This document shows, piece by piece, positions 1 to 7,788 of a stretch of DNA of 64,000 nt. Within the stretch, counting starts at the first letter, position 1. Each line of letters opens with the position of its first letter. The position numbers and the translations under genes are program-made. Below the pieces are notes generated by a model. It saw nothing but the letters and a program-made list of their open reading frames with translations. It ran no database searches and was not told the DNA's origin. This DNA is from Paraplanobispora siamensis (lineage in GTDB: Bacteria; Actinomycetota; Actinomycetes; Streptosporangiales; Streptosporangiaceae): positions 1 through 64,000 of the forward strand of contig NZ_BOOJ01000071.1 in assembly GCF_016863175.1 (NCBI RefSeq). Reading direction: 5' to 3'.

Positions 1-2
1 GA

Positions 3-125
3 CCGCGGCAAGCGCTGGACGACGAGCCGGTCGTCACCGACGGCAACATCACCACGAGCCGGTCGCCCGACGATTGTCGAGCGGTAGTGACAGCGATCGT
101 TTTGACTGAGAATCGATGTCGCTGA
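3..125 (+). CDS. C-terminal fragment of a DJ-1/PfpI family protein (cut by window start)
   Basis: The frame starting at base 3 reads through 40 codons to a TGA at 123-125. It contains the stretch DEPVVTDGNITTSRSPDD, which matches the usual end of PfpI/DJ-1 family proteins, where the sheet-forming 'VVxDGNlITSRgP' segment sits near the C-terminus. Only this tail is present, so activity (protease-like, glyoxalase or chaperone) cannot be judged. The call rests on motif memory over a short stretch. Confidence 0.55.
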   Translation, partial: PRQALDDEPVVTDGNITTSRSPDDCRAVVTAIVLTENRCR

Positions 126-323
126 GAAGTAGCAGCGCTCTTGGGCGTGCGGTGAGGTGATGAACACGCTCCCGCACGATGAGCGGGCGCTGGTGCGATC
201 GGAGAGCACGGTCGAGTCGTAGGCGGCGATCCGCCGCGACCCCGAACCCGGCTGCTTCACCGCTTCGAGCGCCGTCCGTTGGAGGATCTACAGCTGAGGC
301 GCGGAGGCTGGGACACTGACAGC

Positions 324-1211
324 ATGGCGGTGACCGTCGTGGATGGATGCGTGGCGGCGGGTGAGCGGCGCGTCGAGTACTGCCTGTACTCCTGCGGGGC
401 GCCTCGCCGGGCGCTGTTCCAATACGGCACGCCGGGCACACGGTGGCTGTCGCCTCAGCTGACCGAGACCGCCCGATCAGCCGGGTTCGACCTGCTGGTC
501 ATCGACCGTCCCGGCTACGGCAGGACCAGCAGGCGGCCGGGACGGCGGATCGTTGACGTGGTCGACGACGTGCGCATCGTGGCGCAGAACGTGGGCTGGG
601 AGCGGTTCGCCGTCTGGGGCGGGTCGGGCGGAGCGCCGCACGCGCTGGCGATCGCCGCCCTGCTGCCGGATCAGGTGAGCGCCTGCGCCAGCGTGGTGGG
701 TCTGGCTCCCTATGATGCGCCCGGCCTGGACTGGTACGCCGGGATGTCCGCCGGCAACGTGGCAGAGTTCCGTGCTGCGGCCCGGGGCGAGCAGGACTAT
801 CGCGTGCTCGTCGAACGGCTGGCTGCAGAGGCGCTGGCCGGCGTCGAGGCCGGCGGCCTCCAAGTCGCCGATGCTTACCAGTTACCCGAGGCCGACCGCC
901 GTGCACTCGCACGACGACACCACGAGGACGGCTACCTCCAGCGCATGCGGCTGACCTACCGTGACGGCGTTGACGGCTGGGTCGATGACTGCATCGCCTT
1001 GACCCGGCCGTGGGGCTTCGAGGTGTCGACGCTCACCACGCCGACCAGCGTGTGGTACGGAACCGCCGATGTGCTCGTCTCCCGGGACCACCATGAGTAC
1101 CTGCTGGCCACCATCTCCGGTGCACGACGGCGGGAGCTTCGCGGCGGCCATGTCCTGAGCGATCGGGACCTCGCGGCGATCTACGACTGGCTGGCGGATC
1201 CGCTTCGTTAG
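324..1211 (+). CDS. alpha/beta hydrolase, 295 aa
   Basis: This is a cytoplasmic alpha/beta-hydrolase-fold protein of unknown substrate. The nucleophile elbow reads GGSGGAPH (G-x-S-x-G), the acid probably lies in GTADVLV near the C-terminus, and the catalytic histidine in GGHVLS. No signal peptide is visible. I chose the ATG at 324; a TTG at 279 in the same frame would add 15 residues and has no better ribosome site. The gene carries a TTA leucine codon at 882, rare in high-GC actinomycetes. It stands alone and is convergent with the STAS gene to its right. Confidence 0.75.
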   Translation: MAVTVVDGCVAAGERRVEYCLYSCGAPRRALFQYGTPGTRWLSPQLTETARSAGFDLLVIDRPGYGRTSRRPGRRIVDVVDDVRIVAQNVGWERFAVWGGSGGAPHALAIAALLPDQVSACASVVGLAPYDAPGLDWYAGMSAGNVAEFRAAARGEQDYRVLVERLAAEALAGVEAGGLQVADAYQLPEADRRALARRHHEDGYLQRMRLTYRDGVDGWVDDCIALTRPWGFEVSTLTTPTSVWYGTADVLVSRDHHEYLLATISGARRRELRGGHVLSDRDLAAIYDWLADPLR

Positions 1212-1405
1212 CCGAACGCGCACGCCAGACACCCGGCGGCGCGATCGTCGAGACGGCCGACCGGCGCGATCGTCGTCTCAGATCGGTGGTCGGCGAAGCT
1301 GCCCGGCGATGGGGGCTAACCGGCCGGCTCCAATCGGGAGCCGCCCGTGCTCCGTCGCAGCTCCTTGAGAACTGACCTCGGCGAACTGCAAGCGACTGTC
1401 CGGAA

Positions 1406-1807
1406 TCACCGTGGCCCACCACCCGGCGGCGTTTCGGGGATGAGGTCCCTGCCGTAGACGTACCGTAAGGACGCATTGAGGTCAGGGTCGACGGGAAAGG
1501 CGTCGTACAGGCGGGTGAGCGTCATCAGGCGCTCGAGTACGCCGGTCACTCCGGCCAGGCGCAGCCATCCACTGTTCTCGTAGGTCTGACGCAGCAGCGT
1601 AAGCAGCTCCCGCAGACCGGTGGAGTCGCAGAATGTCACCCCATGGACGTTGAGGATGATTTTCGTTCGCCCGTTCGTGATCGCTTGGTCGGCGACTTTC
1701 CTGAGCAAGTGCACCGAGGGCTTTTCGAGATCTCCGGCCACGGTGATGACCGTGTGGTGGAGATCGTCGGGGAACGGGGTCTCGGCTACCGTGAGCGGGA
1801 CACTCAC
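1406..1807 (-). CDS. STAS-domain anti-anti-sigma factor, 133 aa
   Basis: This is an anti-sigma-factor antagonist of the SpoIIAA/RsbV type. Family members bind an anti-sigma kinase and release a sigma factor when unphosphorylated. The segment FCDSTGLREL carries the conserved DSTGL motif whose serine is the phosphorylation site. The core pattern TVITVAGDLEKPS and the C-terminal helix fit a complete single STAS domain. No partner kinase gene is adjacent, so its target sigma factor cannot be named. Confidence 0.85.
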   Translation of the reverse strand: MSVPLTVAETPFPDDLHHTVITVAGDLEKPSVHLLRKVADQAITNGRTKIILNVHGVTFCDSTGLRELLTLLRQTYENSGWLRLAGVTGVLERLMTLTRLYDAFPVDPDLNASLRYVYGRDLIPETPPGGGPR

Positions 1808-2051
1808 TGGGCCCCCTCATGATTGTGAAATCAGGGCGAGACGCGCTGCTCCTGACTCTCCAATGCTAGAGCACTATCGATGGAAAGCCAGGAGTGGAGC
1901 GGAAGGTTCACAGCACCGGGAGACCGGGCTTGCAGGGAAGGTCGGACAGTCCTGCTTTTCCAGCGGGTGTGTGACGATCGGGAAATGTCCACCGAACAAT
2001 CTGAGGCCCGCACGGCTCTGTCATCGAAGACGTACGCCACCCCACCAGTCC

Positions 2052-2576
2052 TCACCCCGTCTGCGGGTGCGTGATCCATGTGAAGTGCTCTTGCCCGTCG
2101 GCGCACACCAGGTCGACCTGGATGTAGTCGACGAGAATGCCCAGCAACACCCGCTGTCCGTCCCGGTCCACCGAATTCCACCACATGGCGCGCTGCTCCG
2201 CCGGCGGCTGCTCCCCCTCGGCGGCTCCGGCCACCACCAGGCGCGTCCACCCCTGAGTCTGGCCCATCAGCGTCAGTGCCTGGGGAACGATCTGCTCCTC
2301 CAACGGCGCAGCTGCGACGCGGACTGTACCGCAGCCGTCGCACACGTATACGTACCGCTGCCGCTTCAGACTCGTGCCGCACATGCCGCACACGACGAAG
2401 TCATCCAAGAGAAGGACGGGCTCCGGCGGAACGCTGTGGACCCGAGCGGGACGTGATGTCGCGGCGGCCCTGCTGCTGCCCCCTCTCGCCCCGCCCGGGC
2501 GCGCGGTTCCTCGCGCCGACCCGTCAGCTGATCGAAACGCCGCCCTGAAGAGGGCCGGCTCGATCCGGAGCTGCAC
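2052..2576 (-). pseudogene. remnant of a large serine recombinase (C-terminal zinc ribbon), up to 174 aa
   Basis: The best-supported part is LLLDDFVVCGMCGTSL followed by VYVCDGCG. This makes two CxxC knuckles like the recombinase zinc-ribbon domain of large serine integrases, which has a similar 'L.G.l.CG.CG' start. The following W-N-S-V-D-R-D-G-Q-R-V-L segment resembles the helix after that domain. The catalytic resolvase domain and recombinase domain are absent upstream, and the N-terminal 45 codons are low-complexity Arg/Ala. I read it as a leftover of an integrated element, but a stand-alone zinc-ribbon protein is possible. Confidence 0.4.
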
Positions 2577-2675
2577 GGCGGACGCGGCTCCGTGGGAGCG
2601 GCCGCCCGCATCACCCGGCGGATCCTGGCGTTCCAGGTCTGCTCGGAGCTGGAGGACGACCCGGCCGGCCTGTTG

Positions 2676-3749
2676 TCAGGTGAGTGTGGAGTAGTCGGTG
2701 TAGCCGCGGTGGTCGCCCCCGTAGAAGGTGGCGGGGTCGGGGGTGTTGTAGGGGCCGCCCGCGTGGATGCGGGCGGGGAGGTCGGGGTTGGCGAGCCAGA
2801 GGGTGGCGAGGCTGACGGCGTCGGCGAGGCCCTCGGTGAGGGCGTCGGCGGCGGTTCGCGGGGCCGCGGGGAAGGCGTCGGGGGTGGGGTGGGGGTTGAG
2901 GATGAGGGGGTGCGGCCAGGCCTCGCGCAGGGTGCGGCTGAGGGATCGGCTTCCGCCTTCGAAAAGGTGGAGGTAGGCGAGCTGGGTCTCTGCGAGCGTG
3001 TTCAGGAGTTCGCGGTAGAGCGGGACGGGGTCGGCTTCGACGATGCCGTTGTAGGGGTTGCCGGGGGAGAGCTTCAGCGCGGTGCGTTCGGCGCCGATCG
3101 CGTCGGCGACGGCTTCGACGACCTCGACGGCGAACCGGATCCGGTGGGTCACCGAGCCGCCGTAGCCGTCAGTGCGCAGGTTGGTGTTGTCGGCGAGGAA
3201 CTGGTGGAGCAGGAAGCCGTTGGCGGCGTGGATCTCGACGCCGTCGAAGTCGGCCTCGACGGCGTTGCGCGCGGCGCGGGCGAAGTCGTCGATCGTGGTG
3301 GCGATGTCGGTGGAGGTCATCGGCCGCGGGGTCGGGTGGTCGAGCATCCCGTCCGGGCCGGGCAGCTGTTCACCCGAGGCGACCGCCGACGGCGCGAGCG
3401 GCAGTTCGCCGCCCGGGTACAGGACGGGGTGGCCGATCCGGCCGCAGTGCGTGAGCTGCAGGAAGATCCGGCCTCCGGCGTCGTGGACCGCCCGCGTCAC
3501 CTGCTTCCACGCCTCGACCTGCACGGGGTCGTGGATCCCCGGGGTCGCGAAGTAGCCCTGGCCGAGAACGTTCGGCTGGGTGCTCTCGGTGACGATGAGC
3601 CCGGCGGAGGCCCGCTGCGCGTAGTACTCGGCGTGCAGCGCGGTGACACGCCCGTCGGGAGTGGCCCGGTTACGGGTCATCGGCGCCATGACGAGCCGGT
3701 TCGGCAGTTGCAGTTTCCCGATCGTGACGGGCTGGAACAAGGGGTTCAT
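2676..3749 (-). CDS. alkene reductase, Old Yellow Enzyme family (NemA-like), 357 aa
   Basis: This FMN-dependent NAD(P)H ene-reductase/NADH:flavin oxidoreductase should be cytosolic. The start MNPLFQPVTIGKLQLPNR is typical of the NemA/OYE class, as are the PMTRNRA segment, the substrate-binding H-x-x-N in IHAANGFLLHQFL, and YGGS in the barrel. Length matches the family at about 360 residues. I preferred the ATG at 3749 with an AGGAACC ribosome site over an upstream in-frame start, because homologues begin at this methionine. It lies 14 bp after the PPOX gene on the same strand and is probably co-transcribed from the TetR-flanked promoter, suggesting an electrophile-stress operon. Confidence 0.9.
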   Translation of the reverse strand: MNPLFQPVTIGKLQLPNRLVMAPMTRNRATPDGRVTALHAEYYAQRASAGLIVTESTQPNVLGQGYFATPGIHDPVQVEAWKQVTRAVHDAGGRIFLQLTHCGRIGHPVLYPGGELPLAPSAVASGEQLPGPDGMLDHPTPRPMTSTDIATTIDDFARAARNAVEADFDGVEIHAANGFLLHQFLADNTNLRTDGYGGSVTHRIRFAVEVVEAVADAIGAERTALKLSPGNPYNGIVEADPVPLYRELLNTLAETQLAYLHLFEGGSRSLSRTLREAWPHPLILNPHPTPDAFPAAPRTAADALTEGLADAVSLATLWLANPDLPARIHAGGPYNTPDPATFYGGDHRGYTDYSTLT

Positions 3750-3762
3750 GGTGGGTTCCTGG

Positions 3763-4209
3763 CTAGGGGAGGGGAAGGGGGCGGATGCCGAGCGCGGCGA
3801 ACTCGCCGGTGACATCGGCGCTGTAGCGGTGTTCGGGACGCATCACGAAGACCCGCAGGTCGTCACCGACCGCATCCCGCCAGAGGGCGGCGTAGCGTCC
3901 GCCGTCACCGCCCAGATAGCGGGCCGCCATCGGGACGAGGTCACGGGCGAAGTCGCACTCCCGCGTCTCGACGACGGGGCCTTCGAGGCTGACATAGCGG
4001 TAACCGGTCGACACCACGAGCCCGAACCGGCCGGACTCGCTGATCGCCCGGCCTTTCCGGGAGCCGAGTGAGGTGATGACCGAGATGTCGTCTGCCGCCC
4101 GCCGGTACCAGACCGGGACGGCCAGCGTCCCCGTTCGGGCCACGGCATGCAGTACGCCGACATGGGGCTCATCGAGGAATCCGTTCGGATCCCCATCGGA
4201 ATAGGTCAC
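3763..4209 (-). CDS. pyridoxamine 5'-phosphate oxidase-fold (PPOX class) protein, 148 aa
   Basis: This small split-barrel flavin- or F420-binding protein has the typical N-terminal PHVGVLHAVARTGTLAVPVWY strand pair and the following VITSLGSRKGRAI segment that lines the cofactor pocket in the family. The assigned GTG start lies inside the left palindrome of the TetR-type operator (4202-4234), so the transcript may be leaderless or the true start may be a few codons later. It is divergent from the TetR gene and 14 bp upstream of the OYE gene. Confidence 0.8.
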   Translation of the reverse strand: MTYSDGDPNGFLDEPHVGVLHAVARTGTLAVPVWYRRAADDISVITSLGSRKGRAISESGRFGLVVSTGYRYVSLEGPVVETRECDFARDLVPMAARYLGGDGGRYAALWRDAVGDDLRVFVMRPEHRYSADVTGEFAALGIRPLPLP

Positions 4210-4234
4210 TGACCTAACTTAGGTCAGTGACCTA
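4202..4234. promoter_or_regulatory. double palindromic operator between PPOX/OYE operon and tetR gene
   Basis: TAGGTCACTGACCTAA (4202-4217) is followed after one base by its exact reverse complement (4219-4234). Each 15-bp half TAGGTCA-S-TGACCTA is itself a palindrome. Two stacked palindromes in a divergent promoter next to a TetR gene are the normal arrangement for cooperative binding of two TetR dimers. The site covers the assigned start codon of the PPOX gene, so binding would block that operon directly. Confidence 0.85.
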
Positions 4235-4265
4235 ATCCTTGGCAAGCGGGCGGTAAGGTCAGGGG

Positions 4266-4883
4266 ATGGCAGGGACACGACCACGGCACGAGAGCAGATG
4301 CGCCGAGATCATCGAGATGGCCCGCGACTTGCTTCTCGGCGAAGGCCTGGATGCGTTCTCGATGCGTACCGTGGCCGCGTCAGCCGGGATGCGGCTGGGC
4401 AATCTGCAGTACTACTTCGCCACACGCGACGACCTGCTCGAGGCCGTGATCCGGGCCGAGATCGCGAATGATCTCACGGTGGTCGAGGGCTCGCTCCGCG
4501 CCGAGAGCGCGGTGCGTGACGTCTCCGAACTCGCCCGGCAGCTGGTGGAGAACTGGTCGTCCGGCGCCGGCGGGGTGTATCTCTCCCTCGCCTCGCTGGC
4601 CTATCACAGTGATCGTTTCCGGGCGCTGAACCGCGAGGTCTACGAGTCGTTCTACGCCGCGATCGGTTCACTCGTCCGTCGGATCGACCCCGATGCGGCG
4701 CTCCCGGACGTCCGGACCAGGGCACAGCTCATGACGTCGCTCCTCGACGGCGCTGCCCTGCAACTGCATGCGGCCGTCCACACGAAGGCCGAGTCTGACG
4801 CACTGATCGAGCGAGCGGCGGCCCTGCTGGTCGCGATCGCCGCAGACCGGCAGAGCTCAAGGAGTAACCCCGCAGTTCCCTGA
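4266..4883 (+). CDS. TetR/AcrR family transcriptional regulator, 205 aa
   Basis: The N-terminal helix-turn-helix is clear: FSMRTVAASAGMRLGNLQYYF with the family's A-G-x-x-x-G-x-L-Y-Y-F ending. The C-terminal domain (roughly residues 80-195) would hold a small-molecule ligand. It is divergent from the PPOX and OYE genes and almost certainly binds the double palindrome 32 bp upstream of its start. The ligand is probably an electrophile or other substrate of those enzymes (inference). Confidence 0.9.
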   Translation: MAGTRPRHESRCAEIIEMARDLLLGEGLDAFSMRTVAASAGMRLGNLQYYFATRDDLLEAVIRAEIANDLTVVEGSLRAESAVRDVSELARQLVENWSSGAGGVYLSLASLAYHSDRFRALNREVYESFYAAIGSLVRRIDPDAALPDVRTRAQLMTSLLDGAALQLHAAVHTKAESDALIERAAALLVAIAADRQSSRSNPAVP

Positions 4884-4942
4884 GCCCTCCATCGTCACTC
4901 ATCCGGCCTGTCTCTCCTGGTGAGCATCGGGTCCGATGATCG

Positions 4943-5326
4943 TCAGGGCTTGATGGCCGTGCCCTGGGCGGAGATCAGGCGCCAGGCGCCGGAGGCGTCG
5001 GCGGCGAAGACGTGGGTGTAGCGGCTGCCCGCGCTGAACGTCGTCCCGTCCGGGTTCTGGAAGGTCATGCCCGTTCGGCCGACGACCAGGCCGACGTCAC
5101 CGATCCGGCGGACGACGGCCTCTTCGGGGAAGGAGTCGATCGCCGGGAAGCGCAGGGCGCCGCTGGTGATCAGGGTGAGCAGGGCGGTCTTGTCGGCGAC
5201 CGCTCCGTCCTCGACGCCCACCAGGACGAAGTCCTCGGCGAGGAGCGCGTCCAGCCGGGCGACGTCGGCGTCCATCAGGGCTTGGAAGAAGTACTGGTCG
5301 TGCCGCAGCAGGGTGTCTTCGCTCAT
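4943..5326 (-). CDS. NTF2-like (SnoaL/DUF4440) family protein, 127 aa
   Basis: A single cone-shaped NTF2-like domain: N-terminal helices with D-Q-Y-F-F-Q-A-L-M-D-A-D-V-A-R-L-D-A-L-L, then E-D-F-V-L-V, and the closing sheet RYTHVFAADASGAWRLISAQGT. In this family the fold serves isomerases, epoxide hydrolases and ligand-binding proteins, so the reaction cannot be named. It sits 55 bp downstream of the GlxA-type regulator gene on the same strand. Confidence 0.8.
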   Translation of the reverse strand: MSEDTLLRHDQYFFQALMDADVARLDALLAEDFVLVGVEDGAVADKTALLTLITSGALRFPAIDSFPEEAVVRRIGDVGLVVGRTGMTFQNPDGTTFSAGSRYTHVFAADASGAWRLISAQGTAIKP

Positions 5327-5381
5327 GGGCGCGTAGCCTAAGGGTTATCGTCGGCGTCAAGGTCAAGCCCGGCACGGCGGA

Positions 5382-6338
5382 TCAAGGGCGGGCCCGGAAG
5401 GTGGCGCGGTAGGTCTGCGGGGATGTGCCGACGGTACGGGCGAAGTGGGCCCGCAGTGTCGCAGTGGAGCCCATGCCCACCGCTTCGGCGATCCGGCCTA
5501 TCGGCAGATCGGTGCTTTCCAGCAGGTGCTGGGCGCGGCGGATGCGGGCGTGCAACAGCCACTGCAGGGGAGTGGTCCCGATCTGAGCGCGAAACCGGCG
5601 AGTCAGGGTCCGTACGCTGAGGCAAGCGTGACGGGCGATGTCGCCGAGGCTGAGCGGCCGATGCAGGTTGGACTCCATCCAGGTCAGCACGGGCTGGAGC
5701 GCGGTCCCCGGGTCGCGGGGATCGGCGTGTCGGATGAACTGCGCCTGGCCTCCGTCGCGCTGGGGCGACATCACTATCCGGCGGGCGGTCTCGGCGGCCA
5801 CCGCCGAGCCGTGATCACGCCGGACCAGATGCAGGCACAGGTCGATGCCGGCCGCCACCCCGGCCGAGGTGAGCAGATCGCCGTTGTCGGTGAACAGCAC
5901 CGAGGCGTCGACCTCGACGGCGGGGTAGCGCCGGGCCAACTCGGCGGCGTAGGTCCAATGCGTGGTCGCCCGCCGTCCGTCGAGCAGCCCGGTGGCAGCC
6001 AGCAGGAACGCCCCCGCACAGATCGAGGCGATCCGTGCGCCGCGCCCGGCCGCCGCCCGCACCGCCTCCAGGACGTCCCCGGGTGGCTCTTCCAAGAAGT
6101 TCCAATGACCGGGGAGCACGAGGGTGTCGGCCGCTGCGAGGTCATCCAGACCCCAGGCGGTCTCCAGCCGCATCGCGCCGAAAGGCTCCAAGGTCCGTAC
6201 GGCACCGCCGACGGTGCACACCCGCGTCTCATACAGCGGCTGATGCCGATCACCAGTGGAGCTGCCGAAGACCTGGGCGGGCACCGTCATGTCGAAGGCG
6301 ACCACCCCGTTCATCGCCAGCACAGCGACCACATGCAT
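5382..6338 (-). CDS. GlxA family transcriptional regulator (DJ-1/PfpI domain + AraC HTH), 318 aa
   Basis: Residues 1 to about 185 form a class I glutamine-amidotransferase-like (DJ-1) domain with the ICAGAFLLAATGLLDGRRAT elbow and TTHW, as in GlxA/FtrA regulators. Residues about 215-315 form an AraC double HTH: LSLGDIARHACLSVRTLTRRF and PIGRIAEAVGMGSTATLRAHF. The DJ-1 domain is normally a sensor, not an enzyme. The gene is divergent from an HD-domain hydrolase 71 bp away, which is its most likely target. Confidence 0.9.
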   Translation of the reverse strand: MHVVAVLAMNGVVAFDMTVPAQVFGSSTGDRHQPLYETRVCTVGGAVRTLEPFGAMRLETAWGLDDLAAADTLVLPGHWNFLEEPPGDVLEAVRAAAGRGARIASICAGAFLLAATGLLDGRRATTHWTYAAELARRYPAVEVDASVLFTDNGDLLTSAGVAAGIDLCLHLVRRDHGSAVAAETARRIVMSPQRDGGQAQFIRHADPRDPGTALQPVLTWMESNLHRPLSLGDIARHACLSVRTLTRRFRAQIGTTPLQWLLHARIRRAQHLLESTDLPIGRIAEAVGMGSTATLRAHFARTVGTSPQTYRATFRARP

Positions 6339-6409
6339 GGCCAGAATCTAGCGCAGTACGGCATTGCAGCCACTTTCCGCATGATCCTTCAGTGACCACG
6401 ATCGAACCC

Positions 6410-7063
6410 ATGACAGATCACTTCACCGGCTTCGCGATTCCCGACACCTCCCTGACCCGCACGGCGTACGGGTTCGTCCAGGACATCACCGCGCAGGCCG
6501 TCTTCACCCACAGCGTGCGCAGTTACCTGTTCGGCCGGGCCATCGGGCAGCGGCATGGCCTTCGCGCCGAGCACGACTACGACGACGAGGTCTTGTTTTT
6601 GGCGTGCATGTTGCACGATGTCGGACTGACCGAGCGGGGCGAACGAGGTGGACGGTTCGAGGTGGACGGCGCGGATCTGGCCGCGGAGTTCCTCGCCGGA
6701 CAAGGGCTGGCCGCGGACCGGACCCGCCTGGTCTGGGAGGCGATCGCCCTGCACACCAGTCTCGGTATCGCCGACAGGATGCGGCCCGAGATCGCGCTCA
6801 CCCATGCCGGTGCGGGGGCGGACGTGGCGGCGTTCGGTGCCGAGGAGCTTCCCGAGGGCTATGCCGACCGGGTGCACGCCGCCTACCCGAGGCTGGGCGG
6901 TGGCGTCGAGTTGACCGAGCTCATCATCGGCCAGGCGGCGCGCAACCCGGCCAAGGCCCCGCCGTTCTCCTTTCCGGCGGAACTGCTGCGGCAGGACGTT
7001 CCCGGCACCGCCGTTCTGCCGTGGCGTGAGGTGGTCACCGCGGCCTGGTCCGGCATCGCCTGA
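6410..7063 (+). CDS. HD-domain hydrolase (cyanamide hydratase-like), 217 aa
   Basis: Residues about 25-130 form an HD domain: an early H in FTHSVRSYLFG, the HD pair in ACMLHDVGLT, and a later H in ALHTSLG, together giving the metal ligands. The organisation and the GlxA-regulator neighbour resemble cyanamide hydratase/isonitrile-hydratase-like proteins of actinomycetes. I chose the ATG at 6410; an upstream in-frame GTG near 6392 would add a few residues. Confidence 0.8.
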   Translation: MTDHFTGFAIPDTSLTRTAYGFVQDITAQAVFTHSVRSYLFGRAIGQRHGLRAEHDYDDEVLFLACMLHDVGLTERGERGGRFEVDGADLAAEFLAGQGLAADRTRLVWEAIALHTSLGIADRMRPEIALTHAGAGADVAAFGAEELPEGYADRVHAAYPRLGGGVELTELIIGQAARNPAKAPPFSFPAELLRQDVPGTAVLPWREVVTAAWSGIA

Positions 7064-7117
7064 CAGACCGGCAGATCCTGGGCGCGGGGACCGGTGGTAC
7101 CTCGGTGCCGCGGTCAA

Positions 7118-7255
7118 TCCACCGCCATCCGCCCAGGTGACCGCATCCGCGGCGAGCAGCCGTTCCAGCCCGGCCACGTCACCGCGCAAGGTCGCGGCCG
7201 GAAATCCCTGGACGATACGGCGATGCTGTTCACGGTCTGCGTCGACCCGCTTGCG
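7118..7255 (-). pseudogene. fragment of an ECF sigma factor C-terminal SnoaL-like domain
   Basis: The minus-strand frame reads ADREQHRRIVQGF, then RGDVAGLERLLAADAVTWAD followed by three glycines. This is the signature start of the SnoaL-like domain that ends ECF41/SigJ-type sigma factors. No sigma-70 region 2 or 4 precedes it, and the frame runs into non-homologous sequence after about 46 residues. It is best read as a decayed piece. Confidence 0.5.
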
Positions 7256-7379
7256 AGCTTCGCCGGCATGCCCCCTCACCCGGCGATGGAGCTGCCGGGA
7301 GCAGGCCTCGTCGAGGTGTCAGCGCCCCGGCCCGGCGGCCGCTGCGGCCTTCGAGCAGTGCCGCGGTGTCCGCCGGGAG

Positions 7380-7491
7380 CAGCCGGCCGAGGTTCGCCGG
7401 CTCGGCGGCGATGAGTTCGCGCTGGTGCTGCACGACATCGCCACCCCGCAGGACGCCGAGACCGTGACCGAGCGCATCCTGGCTCAGCCGC
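7380..7491 (+). pseudogene. fragment of a GGDEF (diguanylate cyclase) domain
   Basis: The plus frame reads VRRLGGDEFALVLHDI and then DAETVTERILAQ, the heart of a GGDEF domain with its A-site loop intact. Only about 35-40 recognisable codons remain. The upstream part of the domain, any sensor domain and a proper start are absent. It is probably a relic of a diguanylate cyclase gene broken by rearrangement. Confidence 0.55.
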
Positions 7492-7700
7492 CGTCCTGCG
7501 GTGGCAGCGATCTGATCAGCCCTGCTGCCGATCGGTGAGTCCTCCCCGGTGCGCCGTCCGCCACCTCGGTGACCAGGTCGAACTCCGAAGAAGGAGATTC
7601 ACGGCACGGGCCTCAGAGGCTCAAGCGGCATGCCTGAACGGTCTTACTCGACTGCTTCGTCCTATTGACTCGGGCAGACAGGAGGTACTACTTTCCCGCA

Positions 7701-7714
7701 GGAAAGCGTTTTCC
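7701..7714. promoter_or_regulatory. LacI-type operator upstream of pectate lyase
   Basis: GGAAAGCGTTTTCC is a near-perfect palindrome with a central CG, the hallmark of LacI-family (sugar repressor) operators. It lies 75 bp before the GTG start of the lyase, where a repressor for pectin-derived sugars would be expected. No LacI gene is in the window, so the regulator is not identified. Confidence 0.5.
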
Positions 7715-7788
7715 GAATCCCTCCCCATAACAGCCACCCCCACATCAACCCCCGCCATCGACAGACCCGGCGGCAGCATGGAGGAACA

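Larger units (their letters stand above)
7064..7788. other. gene-poor region holding two gene fragments and the pectate lyase control region
   Basis: This 725-bp stretch has no intact gene. It holds an antisense piece of an ECF sigma factor (7118-7255), a plus-strand GGDEF piece (7380-7491) and, from about 7600, a lower-GC leader with an operator-like palindrome for the secreted lyase. The mixture of unrelated fragments on opposite strands suggests past deletion or recombination. Confidence 0.6.

Noticed and set aside
1212-1405. Repeated GGCGCGATCGTCG in the gap between convergent genes as a regulatory array
   Set aside because: Only two copies between gene ends with no promoter; at most part of a weak terminator.
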